This document shows positions 33,932-42,968 of a stretch of 64,000 bases of DNA, in pieces. Both the position numbers and the translations under genes were made by a program. This DNA is from Halomarina halobia (GTDB lineage: Archaea; Halobacteriota; Halobacteria; Halobacteriales; Haloarculaceae). The notes under the pieces were generated by a model that saw nothing but the letters and a program-made list of their open reading frames with translations, was not told the origin of the DNA and did no database searches. Within the stretch, counting starts at the first letter, position 1; each line of letters starts with the position of its first letter. Location of the stretch: contig NZ_CP119992.1 of assembly GCF_029338575.1 (NCBI RefSeq), forward strand, positions 2,046,001 to 2,110,000. Reading direction: 5' to 3'.

Positions 33932-35116
33932 CTACTGCATGAACTCGTCCTGGATGATGCGGAGCGTCTCCTCGCGGTCGTTCCAGTGGACGAACAGCGC
34001 GACGCTCGTGGCGCTCGTGATGACGTCGTGGATGTTGATGTGCGCGTCCGCGAGCGGATCGACGATGTGGCGGACGACGCCCGGCCGGTTGGGGAGTTCG
34101 CCGCCGGTGACGCGCACGACGGCGACGTTGTGGTCGACGGTGACGCTGGAGAGCGTCTCGTCGGCGACGACCTCCTCGTGGAGGACCGTCTCGGCCTCCT
34201 CGGCCACGCCGCTGTCGACGTAGTAGGTGATCGAGTCCATGCCGCTCGCGACCGCGTCCACGTTGATGCCCGCCTCGAACAGCGCCGTCGAGAGGCGCGC
34301 GAGGACGCCCGGCTTGTTGCGCATCGCCCGGCCCGCGACCGTGAGGCAGGCGAGCGGATCGTCCCGGAGGTCGATGAGGTTCTCGAACTGGCCCTCGATG
34401 CTCGTGCCGCCGCCGAGCAGGTCGCCGTGCTGGTAGTGGACGACGCGAACGTCGAGGTCGCTGGTCTTGTAGCTGAGCGCGCTCGGCGCGACCACCTCCG
34501 CGCCGCGGAACGAGAGGTTTCGCAGTTCGTCCACCGTGATCTTCCCGACGTTGCGCGCGCCCTCGACCACCGAGGGATCGCCGGTCATGACGCCCTCGAC
34601 GTCGGTGACGATGACCACCTCGTCCGCGTCCATGTACTTCCCGAGCATGACCGCCGTCGTGTCGGAGCCGCCGCGCCCGAGCGTGGTGACGTTGCCCGCG
34701 TGATCCTGCGCCAGGAAGCCCGTGATGACGGGGACGACCTCGCCGAGTCGATCCGCGAGCGCCTTCGCGCGGCGCTGGGTCTCCTCGACGTCGACCTCCC
34801 CGCGGGCGTTCGTGACGACCGGCCAGAGGTCGCCGCCAGGTTCGAGGAAGACCGCCTCGACCCCGCGGGCGGCGAGAGCCGCCTTGAGCATGCGTACGGA
34901 GGTGCGCTCGCCCATGCTCACGATCTCGGCGCGGTCCGCCTCCCCGATCTCGAACGTGATGGAGTCGAGCAGGTCGTCGGTCGTGCTTCCCATCGCGCTG
35001 GCGACGACCGCCACCTCGTGGCCGGTCTCGACGGCCGCCGCGATGGAGTCCGCGGCCCGGTTGACCCGGTCGCCGTTGCCCAGGCTCGTCCCGCCGAACT
35101 TCGCTACGACGCGCAC
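33932..35116 (-). CDS. lysC: Aspartate kinase
   Basis: A 394-aa enzyme phosphorylating L-aspartate, the first step towards lysine, threonine and methionine. KFGGTS (6-11) is the aspartokinase signature. TTLGRGGSDTTA and VEGVMTGDP lie in the kinase domain. Two C-terminal ACT domains begin near 255 (CLTVAGRAMRNKPGVLARLS and VVRVTGGELPNRPGVVRHI) and would give allosteric feedback. The start is a GTG. Monocistronic, divergent from the 128-aa gene. Confidence 0.95.
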   Translation of the reverse strand: MRVVAKFGGTSLGNGDRVNRAADSIAAAVETGHEVAVVASAMGSTTDDLLDSITFEIGEADRAEIVSMGERTSVRMLKAALAARGVEAVFLEPGGDLWPVVTNARGEVDVEETQRRAKALADRLGEVVPVITGFLAQDHAGNVTTLGRGGSDTTAVMLGKYMDADEVVIVTDVEGVMTGDPSVVEGARNVGKITVDELRNLSFRGAEVVAPSALSYKTSDLDVRVVHYQHGDLLGGGTSIEGQFENLIDLRDDPLACLTVAGRAMRNKPGVLARLSTALFEAGINVDAVASGMDSITYYVDSGVAEEAETVLHEEVVADETLSSVTVDHNVAVVRVTGGELPNRPGVVRHIVDPLADAHINIHDVITSATSVALFVHWNDREETLRIIQDEFMQ

Positions 35117-35292
35117 GCCACCACCTCACAGCACCGATGCGTGTAACTCATTGCCGAGGCAGTAGCTCTCCGCGGGGTATAAACTGCCGGTATACACCGA
35201 AGCCTTGCCGGTCCCCGATATCCGGAGACGGCAGTGGGACGCGACGACCGCGAGACCGGGGGTTTATCGTCGTGCAGTGTGGTAGCACGAGC

Positions 35293-35679
35293 ATGGACGT
35301 GCGGGACGCGGTCGAGGCCGACGCCGAACGCCTCGCCGAACTCACCGAGTCGCCGGAGGACGTGATGCGAAACCTCGTGCACGACCGAACCGTCCGCGTC
35401 GGCGTCGTCGACGCCGACATCGTCGGCTTCGTCAGCTTCGACGCCCAGCGCGACACCGTCTACGTGACTCAGCTGGAGGGGCCGTCGGAGGCCCGCGAGC
35501 GACTGCTCGAAGAGCCAATCCGCTTCGCCCGGAACGAGTCCATGCAGGCCGAACTGCTCGTCTCCGCGGGCGACGAGCCGACGAGGGAGATCGCCCGCGA
35601 CGCGGCGTTCGTCGAGGCGGGCAACGGGCCGCGCTTCGAGGGCACCGAGACGGTGCGCTACCGCTGGACGCCGTCGTAG
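35293..35679 (+). CDS. Small GNAT-fold-like protein
   Basis: A 128-aa protein conserved in style with haloarchaeal GNAT-related proteins: VRDAVEADAERLAEL at the start and VRVGVVDADIVGFVSFDAQRDTVYVTQLEG as the central sheet. The usual acetyl-CoA loop (Q/RxxGxG/A) is not evident, so catalysis is uncertain. ATG 35293 follows TTTATC at 35263-35268 (leaderless). The frame is open upstream to 35137 but that part is not protein-like. Acidic, cytoplasmic, monocistronic. Confidence 0.7.
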   Translation: MDVRDAVEADAERLAELTESPEDVMRNLVHDRTVRVGVVDADIVGFVSFDAQRDTVYVTQLEGPSEARERLLEEPIRFARNESMQAELLVSAGDEPTREIARDAAFVEAGNGPRFEGTETVRYRWTPS

Positions 35680-35986
35680 AGCGCGACGAGGAGCCGGTGG
35701 ACGTGATCGTCCGTAGACGGCGCTCGCCGGACGCCTCCCTTCGAACGAAAGCACGAGGAGCGGATGGACGAGCGCTTGCCAGAAGCTTCGGGAGCACGCA
35801 CCGATCTCGATGGCGGAACCCACGTTTCCATCGCCAGCACGAGCAGTCGCACCGCGAGCGACCACAGGGAGCGGGCCAAGGCGCGACCGAAGGGAGCACC
35901 GCAGGCTTTTGGTCCAGCTTTTGCCAGGGAGTCACGGGCGACCGCGAAGCGTGTCGCCCGACACGACCGCAGCAAAATCCGGTGGT
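35680..35986. other. 307-bp region without genes
   Basis: Lies between convergent genes. It contains an inverted copy of the dispersed repeat (35904-35926) and GC-rich, irregular sequence; no plausible coding frame or RNA gene is visible. Confidence 0.55.
35904..35926 (-). repeat. Dispersed intergenic repeat, core copy C (inverted)
   Basis: The minus strand reads CCCTGGCAAAAGCTGGACCA followed by AAA, which differs from the core of copy B at one position (C for T). It lies about 2.3 kb away and in the opposite orientation. Confidence 0.6.
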
Positions 35987-36613
35987 TCAGCAGACGGGTT
36001 TCGGGTTCACGCCCATCTCCTCCAGCCGCTCGGTGTACTCCTCGTAGGCCGCCTGGATCGCGCCGCTCGCGGCGTCGAGCGCGCGGTCCCAGTCCTCCTC
36101 GCTCTCGCAGAGCGAGTCGAGCAGCGAGACGCCGCGCTCCAGCTGGGCGTCGAGGTCCCCGCCCATCTCGCGGAAGGTCTGGCTCGACCTGGGGTCCGCC
36201 TGCCCGACGAAGAAGCCGACCAGTTGCTCCTTTGACTTCTCGGCAGCGAGGGTGCGCCCGACGAATCCGCCCGCACGGTCGAGCGTGTCGTCGAGGTCGC
36301 GCAGGTACGCCTGGATGGCGGGCGTCTCCTCGAGGTCTGGCTCCGCCTCTAACTTCGCGCGGACCGTCTCGTAGTGCTCGCGCTCCTCCTCGGCGGTCTC
36401 GCGGAAGACCGCCGCCGCCTCGCCGTCCTCCTCGGCGGCCCACGCCTCGAACGTCTCCCGCGCCGCGTGCTCGGCGGTGGCGGCGGCCCGCAGGACGGGT
36501 TCGGTGTCGATGTCGCCCATCGTGTCGGCGTAGAGCGCCTTCGACGAGCCGAGACGGGAGAGTGCGGTGCGATTGTCGGTCCGAACGCGGTCGAGGAAGT
36601 CCTCGGCGGTCAT
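35987..36613 (-). CDS. Rubrerythrin-like/ferritin-fold protein
   Basis: A 208-aa mostly helical protein. Helices one and two contain TAEHAARETFEAWAAEEDGEAA and EEEREHYETV, whose ExxxxxE/ExxH pattern fits half of a diiron four-helix bundle; haloarchaeal relatives are annotated rubrerythrin family. There is no C-terminal rubredoxin domain, and the second half is less conserved and ends in a single Cys. Possible role in peroxide or iron handling. ATG 36613 matches the compact family start. Confidence 0.7.
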   Translation of the reverse strand: MTAEDFLDRVRTDNRTALSRLGSSKALYADTMGDIDTEPVLRAAATAEHAARETFEAWAAEEDGEAAAVFRETAEEEREHYETVRAKLEAEPDLEETPAIQAYLRDLDDTLDRAGGFVGRTLAAEKSKEQLVGFFVGQADPRSSQTFREMGGDLDAQLERGVSLLDSLCESEEDWDRALDAASGAIQAAYEEYTERLEEMGVNPKPVC

Positions 36614-36695
36614 ACGCGGGCGTAGGGTGGGCGGGGGCTTGTACCCACCGTCGGGAGGCAAACCTTTCTGTCCCCTCGGCGTTGAGCTATTCGAA

Positions 36696-37148
36696 ATGGA
36701 GACGAACCGGGTGACCAGCGCGATCGCCGGAGGTATCGCGGGGACGGCGGTCCTCACGCTCCTGTTGATCCTCCTCGAGGTGCAGACGCGAGAGCAGATC
36801 CGGGCGTTCGACGTCATCGCGCGATTCGTCGGAACGCCGGGGGACACGACGGTCGGGTTCGTGCTGTTCGCCGTCGCGGGCGTCGTCGCGTGGCCGCTGC
36901 TGTTCGTTGCGCTGCGCGACTACATCCCGCGCGGTCCCGACCCCGCCACCCAGGGGGCGATCTTCGCCGTCGTGCTGTGGGTCGCGTTCGCCATCACCGG
37001 ACGGGGCACCCTCTCGGGGCCGATCCTCATCCTCTACACGGCCTACACGTTCTTCGCGCACCTCGCCTACGGGTTCACCCTCGGCATGGTCTACGGGCAC
37101 TTCCGCGAGGGATCGCAGGTCCCACAGGAGTACTACGCGGGGCAGTGA
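36696..37148 (+). CDS. DUF6789-like small membrane protein
   Basis: A 150-aa protein with four predicted membrane helices: SAIAGGIAGTAVLTLLLILL, VGFVLFAVAGVVAWPLLFVAL, GAIFAVVLWVAFAITG, and ILILYTAYTFFAHLAYGFTLG. Short charged tails. Such proteins often sit beside terminal oxidase genes in haloarchaea, and here the oxidase subunit I follows 120 bp later on the same strand. Function not established; an oxidase assembly or accessory role is inference. Confidence 0.75.
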   Translation: METNRVTSAIAGGIAGTAVLTLLLILLEVQTREQIRAFDVIARFVGTPGDTTVGFVLFAVAGVVAWPLLFVALRDYIPRGPDPATQGAIFAVVLWVAFAITGRGTLSGPILILYTAYTFFAHLAYGFTLGMVYGHFREGSQVPQEYYAGQ

Positions 37149-37268
37149 CGTCGGGCGACGAACACCCCGACTGGACGAGCGATCCGGCGGCCTCGAGGCC
37201 GCCGCCTTAACGTATTTGCCGCCGGAGGTTCAACGTGAACCACGGGTCCCCGGTGACTCTACGTACCA

Positions 37269-39050
37269 ATGGTATCCATCGATTCCGTCCCCGGAGTGGT
37301 ACTCGGCGTCGTGCTACTTGCCGTGCTCGCGCTCGTCGGCGTCGTGCGTCGACGCCGCGCGATGGCCGACGGCGGCTATCCCACCTCCGGCGAGACGGTG
37401 ACGGAGACTGAAAAGCCGTTCGGCCTCGTCCGCTGGTTCACGACGGTCGATCACAAGGACATCGGTATACTGTACATCATCTTCGGCCTCGTGGCCGCCC
37501 TCTGGGGCGGGACCGACGCCATGATGCTCCGCACGGAGCTGATCACCCCGGGCACGACCATCTGGGGGACCGAGACGTACAACGGGCTGTTCACCACCCA
37601 CGGTATCACGATGATCTTCCTGTTCGCGCTGCCCGTCTTCTTCGGCATCGCGAACTACTTCCTCCCGATCCTCATCGGCGCGGACGACATGTCGTTCCCG
37701 CGCATCAACGCCATCGCCTTCTGGCTGCTCCCCCCGGCGCTGGTGCTGATCCGCGGCGGGCTCATCACCGAGGTCCTCGGGAAGCTCCTCAGGCCCCTCG
37801 GATTGACCGCGCTGACCGCGCCGCTGTTCGCGCTCACGCCCATCGACATCAGCTGGACGATGTACGCGCCGCTCTCGAGCACGATCGCGAACCCGCAGGT
37901 CGACCTCGCGCTGCTCGGGCTGCACCTGAGCGGGGTCGCGACGACCATGGGCGCGATCAACTTCATCGTCACCATCTTCGCCGAGCGGGACGAGGAGGTC
38001 ACCTGGGCGACGCTCGACATCTTCAGCTGGACGATGCTCACCACGTCGGCCATCGCCCTGTTCGCGTTCCCCCTGCTCGGGAGCGCGCTCATCATGCTGT
38101 TTCTCGACCGGAACTTCGGGACCGCGTTCTTCGCGGTCGACGGCGGCGGCCCCCTGCTCTGGCAGCACCTGTTCTGGTTCTGGGGGCACCCCGAGGTGTA
38201 CATCCTCGTCCTCCCGGCGTTCGGGCTGGTGAGCCTCATCCTCCCGAAGTTCTCCGGGCGGAAGCTCTTCGGGTTCAAGTTCATCGTCTACTCGACGCTC
38301 GCCATCGGCGTCCTCAGCTTCGGCGTCTGGGCCCACCACATGTTCACGACCGGAATCGATCCCCGCGTGCGGGCGTCGTTCATGGCCGTCTCCATCGCCA
38401 TCGCCATCCCGAGCGCAGTGAAGACGTTCAACTGGATGACGACGATGTGGAGCGGCCGCATCCGGCTGACCGCCCCGATGATCCTCCTGATCGGCAGCAT
38501 CGGCACGTTCATCGTCGGCGGGGTGACAGGCGTGTTCCTCGCCTCGATCCCCGTCGACCTGGTCCTGCACGACACCCACTACGTCGTGGGGCACTTCCAC
38601 CTCATCATCATGGGCGTCATCGCGATGTCCATGGTCGCGGCGAGCTACTACTGGTTCCCGATCCTCACCCGGCGGATGTACGACCAGCGCCTCGCGCGGG
38701 TGCAGGCCGTGCTGCTCATCGTCGGCGTGATCGTCACCTTCAACGCCCTGCTGATCCTCGGCTACCTCGGTCTCCCGCGCCGGTACGCCTACTACCCCGC
38801 CGAATTCACGCTGCTCAACCAGATCGCCACCGTCGGCGCGTACGTCATCGGCGTCAGCGTCTTCCTCTGGATCGTCAACATGATCCAGTCGCTGCGCACC
38901 GGCCCGCTAGTGATGGACGCCGACGTGTGGAACCTGAAGGAGACGGGGCAGTTCACCCGCGAGTGGCAGTGGTTCGAGGAGCGACTCAGGGAGCGCCGGG
39001 GCTTCGAACGCGGCGAGCTCTCCGCCCCGGATACCGGGGACGAGGACTGA
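37269..39050 (+). CDS. Heme-copper terminal oxidase subunit I
   Basis: A 593-aa oxidase catalytic subunit with about 13 helices (one extra N-terminal). All metal ligands are visible: a low-spin heme His in FTTHGITMIF, the CuB His and cross-linking Tyr in WGHPEVYI, the CuB pair in WAHHMF, and the heme ligands in HDTHYVVGHFH. GHPEVYI marks an A-type oxidase with the helix-VI Tyr. It reduces O2 to water and pumps protons. No subunit II or III gene adjoins it, which is unusual. Confidence 0.95.
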   Translation: MVSIDSVPGVVLGVVLLAVLALVGVVRRRRAMADGGYPTSGETVTETEKPFGLVRWFTTVDHKDIGILYIIFGLVAALWGGTDAMMLRTELITPGTTIWGTETYNGLFTTHGITMIFLFALPVFFGIANYFLPILIGADDMSFPRINAIAFWLLPPALVLIRGGLITEVLGKLLRPLGLTALTAPLFALTPIDISWTMYAPLSSTIANPQVDLALLGLHLSGVATTMGAINFIVTIFAERDEEVTWATLDIFSWTMLTTSAIALFAFPLLGSALIMLFLDRNFGTAFFAVDGGGPLLWQHLFWFWGHPEVYILVLPAFGLVSLILPKFSGRKLFGFKFIVYSTLAIGVLSFGVWAHHMFTTGIDPRVRASFMAVSIAIAIPSAVKTFNWMTTMWSGRIRLTAPMILLIGSIGTFIVGGVTGVFLASIPVDLVLHDTHYVVGHFHLIIMGVIAMSMVAASYYWFPILTRRMYDQRLARVQAVLLIVGVIVTFNALLILGYLGLPRRYAYYPAEFTLLNQIATVGAYVIGVSVFLWIVNMIQSLRTGPLVMDADVWNLKETGQFTREWQWFEERLRERRGFERGELSAPDTGDED

Positions 39051-39209
39051 CCGGCGGGCGTCCGCTCGGGGTCGCCGCGTTCGTCCGTTGAGCGAGTACG
39101 CGAAGCGGGCGCTCCGGGCCTCGGAAAGGTGAAAATACGGCGGTCGGCCCGGCTTCCGTCGCCGGTTACGCGGCTCGCCCGCGCTCGCCGCTCCGCGGCG
39201 AGGCCGCGT

Positions 39210-40070
39210 TCACTCGCCGTCGCCGGTCTCGATGGGGGCGTTGACGAGGTTGCCCCACTCGGTCCACGAGCCGTCGTAGTTGGTGACGTTGTCGTAGCCG
39301 AGCAGTTCGTGGAGCGCGAACCACGCGATGGACGAGCGCTCGCCGATGCGGCAGTAGGCGATGACGTCCTGGTTGTCGTCGACGCCCTGGGACTCGTAGA
39401 GTTCGCGCAGTTCGTCGGCGGACTTGAACGTGCCGTCGTCGTTGACCGTCGCGGCCCACGAGATGTTGCGGGCACCGGGGACGTGACCGCCGCGCTGGGC
39501 GGTCTCCTGCAGGCCCGGCGGGGCGAGGATCTCGCCGCTGAACTCCTCGGGCGAGCGGACGTCGACGAGCGGCAGGCCCTTGTCGATGGCCTTCTCCACG
39601 TCGTCGCGGTACGCGCGGATGGACTCGTACGGGCCGCGGGCGGTGTACTCGACCTCGGAGAACGCGGGTACCTCCTCGGTGAGCGGGTAGTCGTTGTCGA
39701 GCCAGTAGTCGCGGCCGCCGTTCATCAGGCGGACGTCCTCGTGGCCGTAGTACTTGAACTGCCAGTAGGTGTAGGCGGCGAACCAGTTCGAGTTGTCGCC
39801 GTAGAGGACGACCGTGGAGTCGTTCGAGATGCCGTGGCTCCCCAGCAAGTCCTCGAAGTCGTCCTTATCGAGGATGTCGCGCGTCGTCTGGTCCTGCAAC
39901 TGGGTCTCCCAGTTGAACCCGATCGCGCCGGGGGCGTGGCCCTCGTCGTAGGCCTCGGTGTCCACGTCGACCTCGACCAGTCGGTACTCGGGATCGTCGC
40001 TCTGGAATTCGTCGAGGTGCTCCTCCACCCAGTCGGCGGAGACGAGCACGTCCTTCGCGTAGTCGCTCAT
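39210..40070 (-). CDS. Rhodanese-type sulfurtransferase (tandem domain)
   Basis: A 286-aa protein with two rhodanese domains. The N-terminal one is inactive (LYGDNSNWFAAYT in place of the Cys loop). The C-terminal one has the active loop CRIGERSS with Cys240. Thiosulfate or 3-mercaptopyruvate is the usual sulfur donor. It is divergent from a second tandem rhodanese (40323-41159) across 252 bp. ATG 40070; cytoplasmic. Confidence 0.9.
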   Translation of the reverse strand: MSDYAKDVLVSADWVEEHLDEFQSDDPEYRLVEVDVDTEAYDEGHAPGAIGFNWETQLQDQTTRDILDKDDFEDLLGSHGISNDSTVVLYGDNSNWFAAYTYWQFKYYGHEDVRLMNGGRDYWLDNDYPLTEEVPAFSEVEYTARGPYESIRAYRDDVEKAIDKGLPLVDVRSPEEFSGEILAPPGLQETAQRGGHVPGARNISWAATVNDDGTFKSADELRELYESQGVDDNQDVIAYCRIGERSSIAWFALHELLGYDNVTNYDGSWTEWGNLVNAPIETGDGE

Positions 40071-40322
40071 AATCCAACGGAAGCTAACGGTACCAAGCGT
40101 ATATCGGTATTACTGCCGGTAGGTTCCGCCGCACGTTTTCCCTCGAGGAATATGTTGCCGCTACATCGCCGGCCGGCGGAACGCGAGGGCGAACGAGACG
40201 TGCAGGGGGACGTATCGAGACTCGGACCTGTCGTGAGACGTGAAGCGATGCGGTAAGGGTTGCCCGTATCTCCGATCGTCCCGCGTGTGCAAGGTTGAAG
40301 TGTCGGAACCCGTATCGCCGGT

Positions 40323-41159
40323 ATGGACATCGTCGTGGACACGGAGTGGGTCGCGGAGCGACTCGGGGCGGACGACGTTCGGATCGTCGACGTGCGCGAT
40401 GCGTGGGAGTACGACGGCATCGGCCACCTCCCCGGCGCGGTGAACGTACCGTTCGACGCCTTTCGATCCGAAACGCACGCGTCCCAGCGCGACGCGGAGC
40501 GGGAGGGCGGGGAGCGGGGCGACCCGCGGGACGAGGGCGAGGCGGGGATGCTCCCCGGCGCGAACGTCTTCGCCGATCTGATGGGCGCGGCGGGCGTCGC
40601 GAGCGACGATCACGTCGTCGCCTACGACGACACCCACGGCGTCTTCGCGGCGCGACTGCTCGTCACCTGCGAGCTCTACGGCCACTCGACGGAGCGTCTT
40701 CACCTGCTGAACGGCGACTACAGCGCCTGGAGCCGTGAGCGCGAGGTGAGCCGCGAGGCCCCCGAGGTGGCGGCGGCGACCTACGACGCGGCGTTCGTCG
40801 AGGAGGGGCCGCTCGTCGGCGTCGAGGCCGTCGAGGCGGCCATCGACGATCCGGACTCGGTCGTCGTCGACACGCGCGAGGAGTGGGAGTTCGAGGAGGG
40901 GCACATCCCGAGCGCGGTACGCCTCGACTGGCTCGAACTCGTCGACGAGGAGTCCCGCGGGATCAGGCCCGACGACGAACTGCGCGCGCTCCTCCGCGAC
41001 CGGGGGATCACGCCCGACAGGCGGGTCGTCCTCTACTGCAACACCGCCCGACGGATCAGCCACACGTACGTCGTGCTCCGGCACCTCGGCTACGAGGACC
41101 TCGCGTTCTACGAGGGGAGCCTCACCGAGTGGGAGCGGGAGGGTCGGGAGCTCGCCTGA
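40323..41159 (+). CDS. Rhodanese-type sulfurtransferase (tandem domain), second copy
   Basis: A 278-aa tandem rhodanese. The first domain has DTHGVFAAR where a Cys would be, so it is inactive. The second has Cys239 in the loop CNTARRISH. The loop sequence differs from that of the divergent neighbour (CRIGERSS), so the two probably prefer different substrates or acceptors. A charged insert (residues 48-75) lies within domain one. Convergent with the AI-2E-type gene, whose stop is 6 bp away. Confidence 0.9.
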   Translation: MDIVVDTEWVAERLGADDVRIVDVRDAWEYDGIGHLPGAVNVPFDAFRSETHASQRDAEREGGERGDPRDEGEAGMLPGANVFADLMGAAGVASDDHVVAYDDTHGVFAARLLVTCELYGHSTERLHLLNGDYSAWSREREVSREAPEVAAATYDAAFVEEGPLVGVEAVEAAIDDPDSVVVDTREEWEFEEGHIPSAVRLDWLELVDEESRGIRPDDELRALLRDRGITPDRRVVLYCNTARRISHTYVVLRHLGYEDLAFYEGSLTEWEREGRELA

Positions 41160-41165
41160 TTCCGC

Positions 41166-42185
41166 TCAGCCGTCCAGCGCGGCGTCGAGGCGCGCCTGCA
41201 GGTCGTCGTCCCGCGAGAGGATCTCCACCATCTCGACGACGAGCGCGACGACCAGCGGCCCCGCGATGACGCCGATCGTGCCGACGGTGAGGATCCCCCC
41301 GACGAACCCGATGAAGTAGAGGCTCGTCGGGAGGTCGGCCGCCCACGAGGCGAGTCGCGGGCGGATGATCGCGTCGGGCGCGGCCCCGATGACCACCGCA
41401 CCGATCACCGCGACGAGGATCGCGCGGGTCGTGTTGCCCACGACGAGGTCGACGAGGGCGAGCGCGCCCACGAGCACGCCCGGCCCGACCACGGGAATGA
41501 ACTGGAGCAGGCCGGCGATCACCGCGAGCGTGAACACCGAGTCGTAGCCGAGCGCGGAGAAGACGACGAGCGCGACGAGGAACGTCCCGAACGCCGTCGC
41601 CGCCTGGAGGACGTAGATGCCGTAGAGCGTCTGGCGGACCCGGTCGTTGAGCGCGACGAGCACGTCGTGGTACTCCCCCGGGACGAGGCTGAACAGCGCC
41701 CGGCCGGCGGAGTTCGGCCGGAGCAGGAGGCCGAACAGCAGGATGGCGAACAGGAAGAGCTTCAGCACGAGCACGGGCACCGCGGCGGCGACGTCCGCCG
41801 CCACCGCCTGGAGGGCGTCGATGGCCTGGGCCTGGGCCGGCGCGGTCTCGATGACGTACCTCGCTCCCCCGAGCGGCACGGCGATCCGCTCTGGGATGGC
41901 CTCGATGAGCGACTCGACCGAGCCCCGGCGCTGGTAGACGACGAAGCCGAGCACCGCGAAGATCCCGAGGACGGCGACGAACGCGCCCGTGGAGACGACG
42001 GCCGCCGCGATCCGGCGCGAGGCCCCCCGCTCCACGAGGTAGTTCCGGAGGGGTACGAGCACGTAGGCCACGGTGACGGCGAAGAAGACCGTCCCGAGCA
42101 CCTCGAAGAGCACGACCGCGGCGAGGACGGCGAACGCGAGGAGGACGCCGGCGAGGACCGCCCGCCGGTGGCGTACCTGATCCAT
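41166..42185 (-). CDS. AI-2E family transporter
   Basis: A 339-aa membrane protein with about eight helices, of the AI-2E/YdiK/PerM family. Conserved segments include VAYVLVPLRNYLVERGASRRIAA near the start, the amphipathic region around 85-130, and the C-terminal LLQFIPVVGPGVL and FIGFVGGILTVGTIGVIAGPLVV. Members export small molecules or exchange ions; the AI-2 name should not be read as evidence of quorum sensing here. Confidence 0.87.
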   Translation of the reverse strand: MDQVRHRRAVLAGVLLAFAVLAAVVLFEVLGTVFFAVTVAYVLVPLRNYLVERGASRRIAAAVVSTGAFVAVLGIFAVLGFVVYQRRGSVESLIEAIPERIAVPLGGARYVIETAPAQAQAIDALQAVAADVAAAVPVLVLKLFLFAILLFGLLLRPNSAGRALFSLVPGEYHDVLVALNDRVRQTLYGIYVLQAATAFGTFLVALVVFSALGYDSVFTLAVIAGLLQFIPVVGPGVLVGALALVDLVVGNTTRAILVAVIGAVVIGAAPDAIIRPRLASWAADLPTSLYFIGFVGGILTVGTIGVIAGPLVVALVVEMVEILSRDDDLQARLDAALDG

Positions 42186-42347
42186 ACTCCGTCGTTCTCC
42201 GCACGCCGGCTTATAGCCACGTGAGCGGTGGCCCGTGGACGTACACCGCCGGCCGTACCCGGCTAGCGAGACGCGGTATCCGGGGGGCGCATCTCCGACA
42301 CCGGCGTACGGGCGGCAGTATTAGACCCCTCGGCGCGAAGCCCCGTC

Positions 42348-42890
42348 GTGACCGACGACTTCGACACCGGGCGCTGGCGCGGGGAACTGCTCGCGCTCCG
42401 CGACGAGAAGGATGAGTTCTTCGCCGAACACCCCCAGTCGCCGATCCCGCCCGACGAGCGTGGGGACTTCGACGGCCTGGCGTACTTCGAACCGGACCCC
42501 GCGTACCGCGTCGAGGCGCGCGTCGAGCGCCACGACGACCCCGACCCCGTGGTGATGGAGACGACCGCCGGCCCCGAGGTGCGCTACGAGCGCGTCGCCA
42601 CGCTGCGCTTCGAGGTGCGCGGGACGGAGCAGACCCTCGGCGCGTACCGGCAGGATTCGGAGGAAGGGCTGTTCGTCCCCTTCCGCGACAAGACGACGGG
42701 ACAGGAGAGCTACCACCAGGGGCGCTACATGGAGATAGACGTGGAGGGCGACCTCCCGAGGAGGCTCCCGCTCGACTTCAACCTCGCATACAACCCGTTC
42801 TGTGCCTACTCCGAGACGTTCTCCTGTCCGCTTCCGCCCGAGGAGAACTGGCAGGACGTGACGGTGGAGGCGGGAGAGCGGGCGTACTAG
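42348..42890 (+). CDS. DUF1684 family protein
   Basis: A 180-aa protein with the DUF1684 pattern: an N-terminal RDEKDEFF helix, a beta-rich core (VRYERVATLRFEVRG), the FVPFRDKTTGQESY strand turn, and the hallmark NPFCAYSETFSCPLPPEEN near the C-terminus. Members occur in bacteria and haloarchaea without a known reaction. GTG start at 42348. No signal peptide here, so cytoplasmic. Confidence 0.85.
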   Translation: MTDDFDTGRWRGELLALRDEKDEFFAEHPQSPIPPDERGDFDGLAYFEPDPAYRVEARVERHDDPDPVVMETTAGPEVRYERVATLRFEVRGTEQTLGAYRQDSEEGLFVPFRDKTTGQESYHQGRYMEIDVEGDLPRRLPLDFNLAYNPFCAYSETFSCPLPPEENWQDVTVEAGERAY

Positions 42891-42968
42891 CTCCTCACGA
42901 CTCGGACCGCCGTCGGGATCGCCCCCGCAGTTTCCCGAACTCGTCGCCGGGCGGCCCGACGACCGACG

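Noticed and set aside
33281..35986. CRISPR array
   Set aside because: The repeats are few, diverged, unevenly spaced and in both orientations; no cas genes.
41166..42185. AI-2 quorum-sensing exporter
   Set aside because: The family name is historical; nothing nearby (LuxS, Lsr genes) supports signalling.
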